Of a DNA stretch of 23,665 nt, positions 7,784-16,790 are shown one piece after another (position 1 is the stretch's first letter; each line of letters begins with the position of its first letter). The position numbers and the translations under genes are program-made. The notes under the pieces are model-generated. The model was not told the origin of the DNA and made no database searches. It saw only the letters and a list, made by a program, of their open reading frames with translations. The stretch comes from a virus: IMG/VR virus record IMGVR_UViG_3300017772_000135, positions 1-23,665 of that record, one strand, 5' to 3'.

Positions 7784-8872
7784 ATGAGTTTAGGCGGCAT
7801 TAATAACATGGCATTGTTTGGAGCATCTGAGAAACCTAGATTTGCAAGAGACAAGATAAGACAGATGGGCGGTATCATGGCCTCATCTCCTGAACTTATG
7901 GAAGCTGTTCAGGAATCTAATCCTATGGCCCCTCCTATGGCTCCTCCTATGGGGGCAAGCCCAATGACTATGGCTCCTGTTCCGGTACAACCTTCGTTAC
8001 CTACGCAAGCTCCACCTCCTACTCCTATGGCTCCACCCCCTGCACCAGGTCAACCCGTGAACGCCGCGTTAGCTGGTAGCAATCCAACCAGTGCCGCGCT
8101 TAATGCACAGGCCACCAAACGTCCTATGCAGATGAAAGAGGGTGGAGATGTAGACGTAAGCAAAACACCTGTACCAACAAAAACTGGTAGCGTTCTTCTT
8201 AGTTCTTTGATGGCTACACCTGGACTTGGTATGCTTGTCCCTGGATTAGTCAAACGATATGGCAGTGAAGATAAAGCAGAAGAAGAGTTGACTAAAAAGA
8301 AAGCAGCCCTCGATGCTTCTGTCAGTTCTGGTAACCCTGAAAACATAGCAAACACTTTGCTCGACGTCTCTGATCTTCCTATAAATGATGAGAACAAAAA
8401 AGAATTTGTTAGCAATGTTCTAGGTCCAGACAAGGTGACTAACGACATAGATGACCTAAACAATAAGATGGCAGGAATAGCGGTGCAAGGTGCTGGAACA
8501 AGCGGTGCAACAAAAGAATATATTCAAGCTTTGTTGTATGGTCTTAACCTGAAAAGAAATACAGCGACAGCCAGAGCCGCTGCAAAAGCGGGTGGTAAAT
8601 CTGGAATGTCGCCCCTTGAACCTTTTGCTGATGCGGTTCGTGATTTAGCTGGGAAGATTATACAGAGCACAGGTAAAGACGCGCAAGCAGCAATGAAAGA
8701 GGCGGCGGATACTTTACGTCCGTTCTATCAAGGAAACGCTAGTGTGCCCTCACAAACGCAGACTCAAACTCTTCGACAACAAGTTGAAGATGCTTTGAAA
8801 TTAGAGCCGAAAAGACGTGAAGATATTTTGAAACAAGCCACAGAGATGGGTGTTGATATAAAAGGATTATAA
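7784..8872 (+). CDS. Pro/Met-rich candidate internal virion protein (362 aa)
   Basis: A weak ribosome-binding site (TAAGGG) overlaps the preceding stop. Residues about 47-90 are a low-complexity Pro-Met-Ala segment with repeated MAPP units. MKEGGDVDVSKTP follows near residue 118, and the rest is a charged helical region (EEELTKKKAALD, later LRQQVEDALKLEPKRREDIL). It sits between two other candidate ejection proteins and probably belongs to the same internal complex. I recognise no named domain. Confidence 0.55.
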   Translation: MSLGGINNMALFGASEKPRFARDKIRQMGGIMASSPELMEAVQESNPMAPPMAPPMGASPMTMAPVPVQPSLPTQAPPPTPMAPPPAPGQPVNAALAGSNPTSAALNAQATKRPMQMKEGGDVDVSKTPVPTKTGSVLLSSLMATPGLGMLVPGLVKRYGSEDKAEEELTKKKAALDASVSSGNPENIANTLLDVSDLPINDENKKEFVSNVLGPDKVTNDIDDLNNKMAGIAVQGAGTSGATKEYIQALLYGLNLKRNTATARAAAKAGGKSGMSPLEPFADAVRDLAGKIIQSTGKDAQAAMKEAADTLRPFYQGNASVPSQTQTQTLRQQVEDALKLEPKRREDILKQATEMGVDIKGL

Positions 8873-8873
8873 A

Positions 8874-11800
8874 ATGTCGAACCCTTTTTTGAGTCAACCA
8901 TCTCAAGCAAGTTCTAATCCTTTCTTAAGTTCTTCAGAACCTGCAAAAGAAGATGATGGTAAACAATTCTACGATGATACTATCGTAGGAGAACTAGGCG
9001 AAGGTGTTGTTTCTGGTGTTATAGGTATTGGTGAAGGACTCGCGGGTCTTGGCGCTGCTGCTGTAGATATAGTTGCAGACACAAACTATGGGGACAAGGT
9101 TACAGAAACGGCGGAAGCTGCTCGCGATGCTTTGGGTTTAGATCCAGAGGGTTTCGTCGGTAAGGGAGCGGAGATTGTTACACAGTTCGTTGTCCCTGGC
9201 ATTGGCGCTGCTGCCAAGGTGGGTAAGCTGGCACAGGCTGCTCGTGCCGCGAAAGGTCTAGCTAAAACCCCGATGACAAAAGCAGAACGTTTTACCTTGG
9301 CTGGGAAAGAACTAGCAGCCGCAGGCATTGTAGATGCCGCTGTGTCTACGGACGGAATGACTACCATAGGTGATTGGGTAGAAACAGGGCCTACACAAAC
9401 CAGTGATCTGATTGGTTTGAGTGGTCGAGAGAAAGCTCTCGCTCGTATTGGTAACAAACTCAGAGTCGGTGCGGAGGGTGGTCTTCTAGGTGGCGTAGCT
9501 CAAGGTGCTCTGATGGGAGCAGGAAAAGCCGTTACTGGTACAGCAAAGACTATAGGGGAAACAGAGTTTGGTAAGGTTAGTGCACAGGCTGTAAATCAAA
9601 AGCTTGATCAAGTTGGAAAAAGCATGAACAAACTTGTAGAGCAACGCATGTTAGCAAAACCTGGATCGTCTGAAGAGCTTGGCGCTTTCAAAAGTAAAGT
9701 AGCTGATGCGATTGCCTTTGGTAGATATAGAGGGTTTTTACCAGGGCAGGTTGCTGACAAACGTTTGTTGCTGGATGGTCAGGTGCAAATACAAATCAAG
9801 AAAGCAGATCGTATTCTTTCTGATTTGGAAACAGAGATGGATTCTTTCATTAAGAAAACACCAGAAGGTGACGGCAACTTAGATCGAGTTGGTATTATGT
9901 CAAAAGTAGAAAGCTACCTGACAGAATCGAACGATGTCGTGAAGAACCGTGTGCTCGGTGAGCTACCTAAAGGTGTCAGACAAAACGCTGTGCGTATGCG
10001 AAAGCATATAGATGAATTGAGCAACGACGTATTACAATCTAATTTCTTGAAAGAAAACAACTTTGTAACTAAGAGTGGTGAAAACATACAAGACGTTGTT
10101 GAGCAAAACATAAACAGTTACTTACGTCGTCGGTACAAAATATTTGAAGATTCAAAGTATGTGCCCACAGAAGAGTCTATAAAAGTTGCTGATGATTTCT
10201 TTCGTGTAAACAAAAGAGCCGTTGAAAAAGAATTAACTAAGATGGCTCGTCAAGATGTCTCAGAGTTCACAGAATTAAGTGACGACTTCATGGCTAGAAA
10301 CGGCCTGAAAAAAGTTACTGACAAAGACGGTGTAAGAATAGAGGTCGGTGCAAAGGTTACGGACGAAGTAGCAAAGAAAGCTCGTGAAGGTTTCTTAAAC
10401 GAATACAGTATTCAAGCTCGTGAAAAACTAGGCGGTGGGCGCATGGCTCGTGACCGTTTGGAAACAGGGATGTTTATATCACGAAAGAATGTACCGAAAG
10501 CTTTGCGGCAACTGCTCGGTGAGGTTGATGATCCAGCGGAAGCGTATCTTGGAACGATAGCTGATCTTGCACAGTTTACGGCGGTTGATGATTACTTTGG
10601 CACCGTAGCAAAACTAGCCGATCAAAACTCTGGGATTGGTAAACTGTTTATAAATGGAAACAAATACTCACCAGAACAACAGGCTGGACTCCGCAGAAAA
10701 GGATACATCAAACTAGGTGGGGATGATGGCGCAAGCAGTGGGGTACAAGCTGTTGGTCGAAAGGCTACAGAAGAAGAACAGCTAATAGGCAGATCTGGTT
10801 GGGGTAGTTTAGACGGATACTATGTTCCTGAATCTGTTTACAAAAACCTTACACGTCATGTGATGGGAGAAGACACTATAGGCGCTACAGCAATGCGTGG
10901 GTTAGTCGGAAGTTTTCTCAAGCTCAAAGGTATTTCTCAGTATAGTAAAACTGTTTTATCTCCTATCACACAGGTCAGAAACTTTACAACGGCTTTAGCT
11001 TTTGCCACAGCTAACGGTAACATCCCAGTGATTGGTCGAGGCGGTAGTCTTAAAGATGCTAGTCAAGCGGTCTTTTCAAACATTACAAACAAAGCGGCTC
11101 CTACATCTGGAGTTGGTAAAAAGGTAGGTAAAGCTTTCGGGCTTGGTGAAAAAGAAGCTGACGTAATTTTTGCAGATCTTGCCGATGCACAACAGCGGGG
11201 AGTTCTTGGAACAAATGCAGAGTTAAGAGAGATACAAGATACTTTAAACAAGGGCTTGGGAATTACTGCCCGTGATCCTAAGAACTTTGTAGAAGCTGTA
11301 GCAGGAAGTGCTGGTGGAACCAGGGAAAAACTAGCACGAGGCGTTGGTAAGTACGCTAAGAAGTTTGAAGATGTTTATCAAGGCTCAGATGATTTCTGGA
11401 AATATTTTAACTATCATGCAGAACAATCTCATCTCCGCAATGCACTGAAGGGTGCAACTCCTGAACAGCAAATAACCTATCTTACCAAAAACATGGATGA
11501 TGTTTCTATCGAAATGTCCGAAGCCATTCGCCGTGGTGATGCAAATATAGATGAGCTTATTAAAACCAGAGCAGCTCAAATAGTTAGAGACACCGTACCT
11601 AACTATAACAAAGCGGCATCAGGGCTTGTTCAATTAGGCCGTCGTTTACCTGTTGGTAACTTTATTTCGTTTCCTGCGGAGATCTATCGAACAGGGTTTA
11701 ACATTGTTAAGCAGGGTTTAGATGACATGGCGTCTGACATTCCTACCATACAAACCAGAGGTCGTAACCGTTTACTTAGTTTTGCTACCACTACTGCGGT

Positions 11801-12890
11801 CATACCAGCCGCTGCGCTTGAGATGGCCTATGCAACTACAGGGGTTAGCCGTGAAGAAATGGACGCATACAAACGATCCTTTGCCCCTCGATGGGAGAAA
11901 GGTTCTGTGTTGTTGCCTCTTGGTAAAACAGAGGATGGTAAGATTGAGTACATAAATTTTAGTACATCAAACCCATATGATACTTTGTTTAGATTCACTA
12001 ACCGTGTTTTGAATGAAGCAGATGACGCGGTCAAAGAAGGTAAAGATCTTAGTCAAGTTCTTAGTGATGTGGCTCTATCTTCAATCAACGAAGCTTTTGA
12101 GCCGTTTCTATCCGAGGCTATGTTAACAGAATCCCTATTTGATATTTCTCTTAGAGGAGGCCGCACTGCTACAGGAGCCGAAGTCTACAGCAAATCAGAC
12201 AACCCACTTTTAAAAGGTTGGAAACGAATAACACACGTTGCTGACACTCTTGCACCAAACATACTACCTTTTGATATTAAAGGCGGTAAGATTGAGCCTA
12301 GCCGTTTTCTTCGCGGGGTTGCAGGATCTAAAGACGGTGCAATTAGTAGCATGGACAAGATGGGTAGAGAACGAAACCCAGCGGGTGAGTTGCTAAGACA
12401 GATGAGCGGAGTATCTAAACTAGAGTTCGATCCCAAACGGGGTTTAGAGTACGGTGCATACCGCTTGGGTCAACTTCAAACAGACGCCAAAAGAAAGTTT
12501 AACCGGGTTACTGACGATTACAACGCCGGATCAAACACATTAAGGAATTCTTTTCAAGCAGCCAACAACGACAAATTTAGAATAGATAGAGAATACTTTC
12601 GTATGATAGAAGACTTACGAGCCATGGGTCTTTCCGATACGGATATTCGAAAAGTATTTAAGAAAGAGAACATTGGCGGTATCAAAGGCATTATGCGTGG
12701 TGTATTTGAACCATTCAAGGTTACACCTAAAAACTTTAGAGAGATGCGCGACGTAGGAATAATAGATAAGTTTCCTCGTGAGGAGATCGATCAGATCAGA
12801 CGTAACATGAACGGCATGCCACTTGATCCAAAGGAAGAATCGCAACGTTCAAAACCAGCGCCCAGTACCAATCCCTTTTTAAAGAATTAA
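8874..12890 (+). CDS. Giant internal virion / DNA-ejection protein (1338 aa)
   Basis: The longest protein in the window, best read as the large ejection protein (the role T7 gp16 or P22 gp16 plays). Residues about 35-115 are Gly/Ala-rich and amphipathic (VVSGVIGIGEGLAGLGAAAV and VVPGIGAAAKVGKLAQAARA), a further hydrophobic segment is near 967-985 (TTTAVIPAAALEMAYATTGV), and the middle is charged and helical. NPFL occurs at residues 3-6 and 16-19 and again at the extreme C-terminus (PSTNPFLKN). I saw no lytic transglycosylase or protease motif. AAAGGAT at the end of the previous gene serves as ribosome-binding site. The stop overlaps the convergent polymerase stop. Function is inferred from size, order and composition. 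Confidence 0.6.
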   Translation: MSNPFLSQPSQASSNPFLSSSEPAKEDDGKQFYDDTIVGELGEGVVSGVIGIGEGLAGLGAAAVDIVADTNYGDKVTETAEAARDALGLDPEGFVGKGAEIVTQFVVPGIGAAAKVGKLAQAARAAKGLAKTPMTKAERFTLAGKELAAAGIVDAAVSTDGMTTIGDWVETGPTQTSDLIGLSGREKALARIGNKLRVGAEGGLLGGVAQGALMGAGKAVTGTAKTIGETEFGKVSAQAVNQKLDQVGKSMNKLVEQRMLAKPGSSEELGAFKSKVADAIAFGRYRGFLPGQVADKRLLLDGQVQIQIKKADRILSDLETEMDSFIKKTPEGDGNLDRVGIMSKVESYLTESNDVVKNRVLGELPKGVRQNAVRMRKHIDELSNDVLQSNFLKENNFVTKSGENIQDVVEQNINSYLRRRYKIFEDSKYVPTEESIKVADDFFRVNKRAVEKELTKMARQDVSEFTELSDDFMARNGLKKVTDKDGVRIEVGAKVTDEVAKKAREGFLNEYSIQAREKLGGGRMARDRLETGMFISRKNVPKALRQLLGEVDDPAEAYLGTIADLAQFTAVDDYFGTVAKLADQNSGIGKLFINGNKYSPEQQAGLRRKGYIKLGGDDGASSGVQAVGRKATEEEQLIGRSGWGSLDGYYVPESVYKNLTRHVMGEDTIGATAMRGLVGSFLKLKGISQYSKTVLSPITQVRNFTTALAFATANGNIPVIGRGGSLKDASQAVFSNITNKAAPTSGVGKKVGKAFGLGEKEADVIFADLADAQQRGVLGTNAELREIQDTLNKGLGITARDPKNFVEAVAGSAGGTREKLARGVGKYAKKFEDVYQGSDDFWKYFNYHAEQSHLRNALKGATPEQQITYLTKNMDDVSIEMSEAIRRGDANIDELIKTRAAQIVRDTVPNYNKAASGLVQLGRRLPVGNFISFPAEIYRTGFNIVKQGLDDMASDIPTIQTRGRNRLLSFATTTAVIPAAALEMAYATTGVSREEMDAYKRSFAPRWEKGSVLLPLGKTEDGKIEYINFSTSNPYDTLFRFTNRVLNEADDAVKEGKDLSQVLSDVALSSINEAFEPFLSEAMLTESLFDISLRGGRTATGAEVYSKSDNPLLKGWKRITHVADTLAPNILPFDIKGGKIEPSRFLRGVAGSKDGAISSMDKMGRERNPAGELLRQMSGVSKLEFDPKRGLEYGAYRLGQLQTDAKRKFNRVTDDYNAGSNTLRNSFQAANNDKFRIDREYFRMIEDLRAMGLSDTDIRKVFKKENIGGIKGIMRGVFEPFKVTPKNFREMRDVGIIDKFPREEIDQIRRNMNGMPLDPKEESQRSKPAPSTNPFLKN

Positions 12891-14794
12891 TCTATCTCAC
12901 CCCAGTTGTCCTTGAGTTCGTCGTCTACTTTAGAGGGGACTTTCAAGACATCCGACAACCCATTTTCCATTATGTGCTTGATGTTGTGAGCTTGGTCGTC
13001 ACCCTCTACTGAAAAACATAACTCATCATGCACCGTAAGCATAGGTAAAAGTCCCTCGTTGTAACAATCAAGCATCGCCTTTTTAGTTTGGTCGGCTGCT
13101 GATCCTTGGATCAATTTGTTTAATGCCTTGTAAGTAAAGGCTCTTCTCAAGGGCTGACCATATTCTTTCATGGCATCTTCATAGGGCAACGGCTTCTTGT
13201 ATCCAAATGTCCTTGGCTCCCACAGGTGGAAACGACAACGACGACCTAGTATTGTGCGAACCTGCCCTGTACCTGACGCTTGTTTACTAGCCAAGTCTGC
13301 AAGGCCCTTAACAAACGGCACCTTTTCACGGTGTGTTGCTAATAGTTCCCCTGCTTCGTCGGTTGAGATATCTAGCTGTGCGGCGAGTTTACCTTTACCC
13401 ATACCGTACATGATACCCAGGTTCACGACCTTTGCTTCTTTACGTTTAATCCCTGCTATGTCTGCTACCATCTGGTGCAGATCCACATCACCGCTGTGGT
13501 ATTCATCAACAATCTTATCAACGATGGGGTGTCTGAAATCTCCCTTCAGGCTTGCCGCAAAGTGCACCAGTAACCTCGGCTCTTGGCTCGAATAGTCAAA
13601 CGATCCCCACTTGGTTCCTTCTTCTGGTATAAACAGGCCACGTATCATCTTCTTAATTTCTGGATCTCGTGCAGGAATCTGCTGTAAGTTTGGGTTGGAC
13701 GATGAAAACCGCCCAGTCACTGTACCGCCGTCATCGGAACGAAGCTGATGGAACTCGCAATGGATACGACCCTTGTGTTCATGCTTCATAATTGTTTCGA
13801 TAAACGTGCTATCAGCCTTGTCAAATTCACGTAGCCTGACGATCATTTGTGCAATAGGGTGCTGATGGGTGTTGAGGTACTGTTTGGTGAATGAGGGAGC
13901 ACCTGCGTCAGTCTTAGGGTATGCTAGGTTTAACTCTTCAAACACTGCGGCCACTGATGCCGCTGCCCATGGCTCAATTTTGATTTGAGTTTGTTTAAAT
14001 ATCTCGTCCTTGATTTGTTTGGATTTAGTCTTGAGAAGTTTCTTAGCTTGCCCTGCTTTATCCAGATCCACACGCACACCCAACTGGCGCATGTCACACA
14101 TCATCGGGATCAGGCTTGTCTCTAAATTCCAGATGTTCCAAAGGTCTTGCTTATCCAGTTCTATCTTCAGGCGTTCCCACAAACGCAGGGTCATCCCTGC
14201 ATCCTGTTCAGCATACCGTCCTACAGACTCAGGCGGTAGCCTGTACATTTCTGCTTTGGGATCGAAGCCCCACTCTGCTGCTGATACACGGAGTAACTTC
14301 TCATCTTTTCGTTCATCGAGGTAATCACGACCTAGATTGTTTAGGCTGTATGACCAACGGTTCTCATCAACCACCGCCCCTGTAATCATGGTATCGATGA
14401 TTCGCCCTTCAACCTTTATGCCCTCGGCACGTAACCAACCCAGATCGTAAGTAGCATTGTGCATGATCTTATCTATGTCGGGTGTTGCCATCTGTTTCTG
14501 TAGCCACTTGAGCGCGATCCTTGCATCCATGTTGTGACCGTTTTCGTGCCGGATCGGGAAGTAACCCTGCCAATCTCCTGCGGCTACGGCTATACCTACA
14601 ACGTATCCATCTTTACGAACCCATCCTGGGCCTAACGTCGTCAGGTTTGGATCACATGTTTCTAGATCGATTGCGATCTGTTTATATTTTGTAAGGTCAG
14701 GAAACTCCGATGGAATGTTCCACGTTAGTTCCTTTCCTTGGTTCATCTGCTTTGCAATAACATGATCTTTCTCAAATAGATTACCTTGATTCAT
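12887..14794 (-). CDS. polA: DNA polymerase I family A with 3'-5' exonuclease
   Basis: Replicative phage DNA polymerase, 635 residues from ATG at 14794 (an in-frame TTG at 14800 with GGAG six bases upstream is an alternative). The proofreading domain is intact: Exo I D43-L-E45, Exo II N113/D117, Exo III Y194-x3-D198. Polymerase motif A is FDYSSQEPR (D400, E405), motif B is R451-x3-K455-x3-L459-x3-Y463-G, and motif C is H589-D-E591. There is no 5'-3' exonuclease domain. Two oddities stand out: Leu459 replaces the residue equivalent to E. coli Phe762, and motif A reads SSQEPR where the classical form is SQIELR. It is last in the leftward replication operon, overlapping the upstream DUF6378-like gene by 14 bases. 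Confidence 0.95.
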   Translation of the reverse strand: MNQGNLFEKDHVIAKQMNQGKELTWNIPSEFPDLTKYKQIAIDLETCDPNLTTLGPGWVRKDGYVVGIAVAAGDWQGYFPIRHENGHNMDARIALKWLQKQMATPDIDKIMHNATYDLGWLRAEGIKVEGRIIDTMITGAVVDENRWSYSLNNLGRDYLDERKDEKLLRVSAAEWGFDPKAEMYRLPPESVGRYAEQDAGMTLRLWERLKIELDKQDLWNIWNLETSLIPMMCDMRQLGVRVDLDKAGQAKKLLKTKSKQIKDEIFKQTQIKIEPWAAASVAAVFEELNLAYPKTDAGAPSFTKQYLNTHQHPIAQMIVRLREFDKADSTFIETIMKHEHKGRIHCEFHQLRSDDGGTVTGRFSSSNPNLQQIPARDPEIKKMIRGLFIPEEGTKWGSFDYSSQEPRLLVHFAASLKGDFRHPIVDKIVDEYHSGDVDLHQMVADIAGIKRKEAKVVNLGIMYGMGKGKLAAQLDISTDEAGELLATHREKVPFVKGLADLASKQASGTGQVRTILGRRCRFHLWEPRTFGYKKPLPYEDAMKEYGQPLRRAFTYKALNKLIQGSAADQTKKAMLDCYNEGLLPMLTVHDELCFSVEGDDQAHNIKHIMENGLSDVLKVPSKVDDELKDNWGEID

Positions 14795-15068
14795 CTTCAA
14801 ACTCTGCTCCCAATGCTGAATATCCGCACTTGTCGATCCACGAATCTTTGTGGTCGATGGTCTCCAACAATCGACAGGTCTTCACCCAGTCCATCATCAG
14901 AGCCACATGCTTTGCTGTTATTTTATTATGTGTTGTGAATGCGTCCTGTACTATTACATTCCAACCAGTTGCTATTCGGTCGAAGTTATCCTTCGCATCT
15001 CCATAGTCTTTTGCCCTGTTACCGTTGATCAGTTCTTTCGCTGTATCTAGATAGTCGTTTCGTTTCAT
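14781..15068 (-). CDS. DUF6378-like phage protein
   Basis: A 95-residue protein with the pattern AKELINGNRAKDYGDAKDNF, then a helix with HNKITAKHVALMMDWVKTCR and a C-terminal DSWIDKCGYSALGA. This order (DYG, NF, W, a D/HVALMM helix, then DSW-D-GY-AL) matches the family I know as DUF6378, common in phages and often near nucleotide or DNA metabolism genes. No catalytic role is established to my knowledge. The start overlaps the helicase stop (ATGA), and the end overlaps the polymerase start, so the three are probably translationally coupled. The family assignment is from memory of the pattern. Confidence 0.7.
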   Translation of the reverse strand: MKRNDYLDTAKELINGNRAKDYGDAKDNFDRIATGWNVIVQDAFTTHNKITAKHVALMMDWVKTCRLLETIDHKDSWIDKCGYSALGAEFEDESR

Positions 15069-16594
15069 ATTTCATACCTGTATTTTTTATCCGACTCTAT
15101 AAGGTAGAGATTCTGCTTGGCACGAGTTACTGCCACATAAAATATCCTGTCTTCATCCTCTGGGTGTTTGCCCTCTACACATGATTTGGTAGATCCCAAG
15201 TATACCGCTACGTTGTCATCCTCACCACCCTTCATGGCATGGATCGTAGAGATCTTGATCCTTGGTTCTTTATATATGCTCTCACCCCTACGCTCAACCG
15301 ATCTAATGTAAATCTTTTCTTCCTCCGATAAACGTATGATATCTGTTTGATCTGTACTGATCGGGGCTAATAAACCAAACTCCTTGACCAGTTTGTCGTA
15401 GGTCAACAGTTCGTCTGGGCCAGCAGCATCCAATAGTTTCATAGATCCACGTTTAACAACCGCTCCCTTTCCTACTTTGGGCACCATCTCATACATCTTC
15501 CTAACCCTACCGACATACACACCTTTGCCGCTACTGATATCTTTCCACACAGACATAGCCTCTAGTTTCTTTTCCGGCACAGACCACCTCCCCTTACGGC
15601 TGTAGAAGTATTCATTCTGCTCCAAGAACTCTGCTATGTCGTTCACAAACGAGTTGGTTCTTGCCATGATTGTCCATGAACCTCGATCCAACGGCAATGC
15701 CCACAGGCTCATGACCCTCGTAACTCTGCCCTCTTCTTGTTTTGGATAGAACTCTTTCTCCAATCTACCTGGTATACGGTGTGAGATGTCCATAGAAAGT
15801 TCCCAGACGCTCCGTGGTAAGCGATACGACTGATTGAGTACCTCAACCCTATCCGTGCAGTTAATGAAGTCATCGACGTTTACAGACGTCCAACGGTGAA
15901 TAGCCTGATCATCATCCCCCGCAATCAATACCTCGTCCGCATGTTCGGACATCTTCTTTACCATCTCCCATTGTAATGGTGTAAGATCTTGGGCTTCATC
16001 AACAATCAGAAGATCTAAGTTCGGTGGCTCTGCTATATCTATGTACTTGGCAATCATGTCAGAGAAATCTACACGATTGGTTTTGGACTTGTACTCAAGC
16101 AGTTGCTTTTCAATCTGCACAAGTTTGGGGAAACTCAAGTCGTGATCTCCCTCGTAATTAAACTCAAAGTCCAAGTCAGACATCCGATAGACCGACCGCA
16201 TAATTATCTGTAGGTACTTGGCTCCTGATCCTTTCATGCTTGGCATAGCAATGCCGTCGTTCATTGAGGTGTTATCTGCACCGTCAAAGTCCAATGCAAG
16301 CATCTGTCCTAGTCTTTTAAAATCCTGACGGCTCAACACGTCTCCATGGGACAAACCCAATCCATGATACCCAGTGGCGTGGAGCGTTTTAAAATGTGGA
16401 AAGTCTTGCTTGGTTAAACTAAATTTGGCACAGGCTCGATCAACAAACTCACCTATCGCTTTGGTCGTAAACGAAACCACACCAATGCGAGAAGGATGCA
16501 CACCTTCTTCAAGCTTTGCCTGTACTCGTTCAATCAAAGTATAAGTCTTGCCGCAACCTGGAGGTCCCAAGATCAGCGTAGCATTATCAATCAT
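15065..16594 (-). CDS. UvrD/Rep-like superfamily 1 DNA helicase
   Basis: ATP-dependent DNA helicase of 509 residues. SF1 motifs appear in order: Walker A GPPGCGKT (10-17), Ia VVSFTTKA, II D199-E-A-Q-D, III GDDDQAIHRW (226-235), IV QSYRLP (255-260), V STIHAMKGGEDDN, VI YVAVTRAKQNLYL (486-498, with Arg491). It is shorter than UvrD (about 720) and keeps a compact 2B region, closer to small phage SF1 helicases such as Dda. Likely roles are fork progression or recombination; no DnaB-type helicase is seen in the window. The start lies inside the last codons of the AlpA-like gene (8-base overlap), and no strong ribosome-binding site is visible, so coupled translation is likely. Confidence 0.92.
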   Translation of the reverse strand: MIDNATLILGPPGCGKTYTLIERVQAKLEEGVHPSRIGVVSFTTKAIGEFVDRACAKFSLTKQDFPHFKTLHATGYHGLGLSHGDVLSRQDFKRLGQMLALDFDGADNTSMNDGIAMPSMKGSGAKYLQIIMRSVYRMSDLDFEFNYEGDHDLSFPKLVQIEKQLLEYKSKTNRVDFSDMIAKYIDIAEPPNLDLLIVDEAQDLTPLQWEMVKKMSEHADEVLIAGDDDQAIHRWTSVNVDDFINCTDRVEVLNQSYRLPRSVWELSMDISHRIPGRLEKEFYPKQEEGRVTRVMSLWALPLDRGSWTIMARTNSFVNDIAEFLEQNEYFYSRKGRWSVPEKKLEAMSVWKDISSGKGVYVGRVRKMYEMVPKVGKGAVVKRGSMKLLDAAGPDELLTYDKLVKEFGLLAPISTDQTDIIRLSEEEKIYIRSVERRGESIYKEPRIKISTIHAMKGGEDDNVAVYLGSTKSCVEGKHPEDEDRIFYVAVTRAKQNLYLIESDKKYRYEI

Positions 16595-16790
16595 CAGTAC
16601 GACGACCTTCTAACCACTCGTCAATATCCTGCTTGCTCCAACGACTAGCAGATCGTCGGGCATCTCCGTTGCCAAGTTTGTAAGGCTTGGGAAAGTTTCC
16701 CTCGTTCACCCACTTGTATATGGCGGACTCGGATACATCGAGCCAGTCGGCTATATCCTTTGCCTTTAAAAAATTAGAATGGGATTTCAT
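16587..16790 (-). CDS. AlpA-like helix-turn-helix DNA-binding protein
   Basis: A 67-residue protein with a MerR/AlpA-type HTH: LKAKDIADWLDVSESAIYKW (8-27), then the wing NFPKPYKLGNGDARRSASRW and WSKQDIDEWLEGR. This is the form of AlpA regulators and phage excisionases. With no integrase visible, a regulatory or replication-initiation accessory role is more plausible than excision. Its ribosome-binding site (AAGGAG, seven bases before the ATG) lies inside the last codons of the primase, and the reading frames overlap by 17 bases. Its own 3' end overlaps the helicase start by 8 bases. Confidence 0.85.
   Translation of the reverse strand: MKSHSNFLKAKDIADWLDVSESAIYKWVNEGNFPKPYKLGNGDARRSASRWSKQDIDEWLEGRRTDD

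Noticed and set aside
8050-8463. 137-residue open frame antisense to the Pro/Met-rich gene
   Set aside because: It lies wholly inside a well-supported gene on the other strand, lacks a convincing ribosome-binding site, and has shadow-type composition (Ser/Leu/Pro-rich).
12850-12930. A terminator between the convergent virion and replication operons
   Set aside because: No GC-rich hairpin with a T-tract was found on either strand around the shared TTAA.
13197-13595. 132-residue open frame antisense to DNA polymerase
   Set aside because: The polymerase motifs are unambiguous on the other strand; this frame shows no domain and is best explained as a codon-bias shadow.
16587-16790. AlpA-like protein as an excisionase marking a temperate phage
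   Set aside because: No integrase, att site or repressor/antirepressor pair is present in the window, and the gene is embedded in the replication operon.
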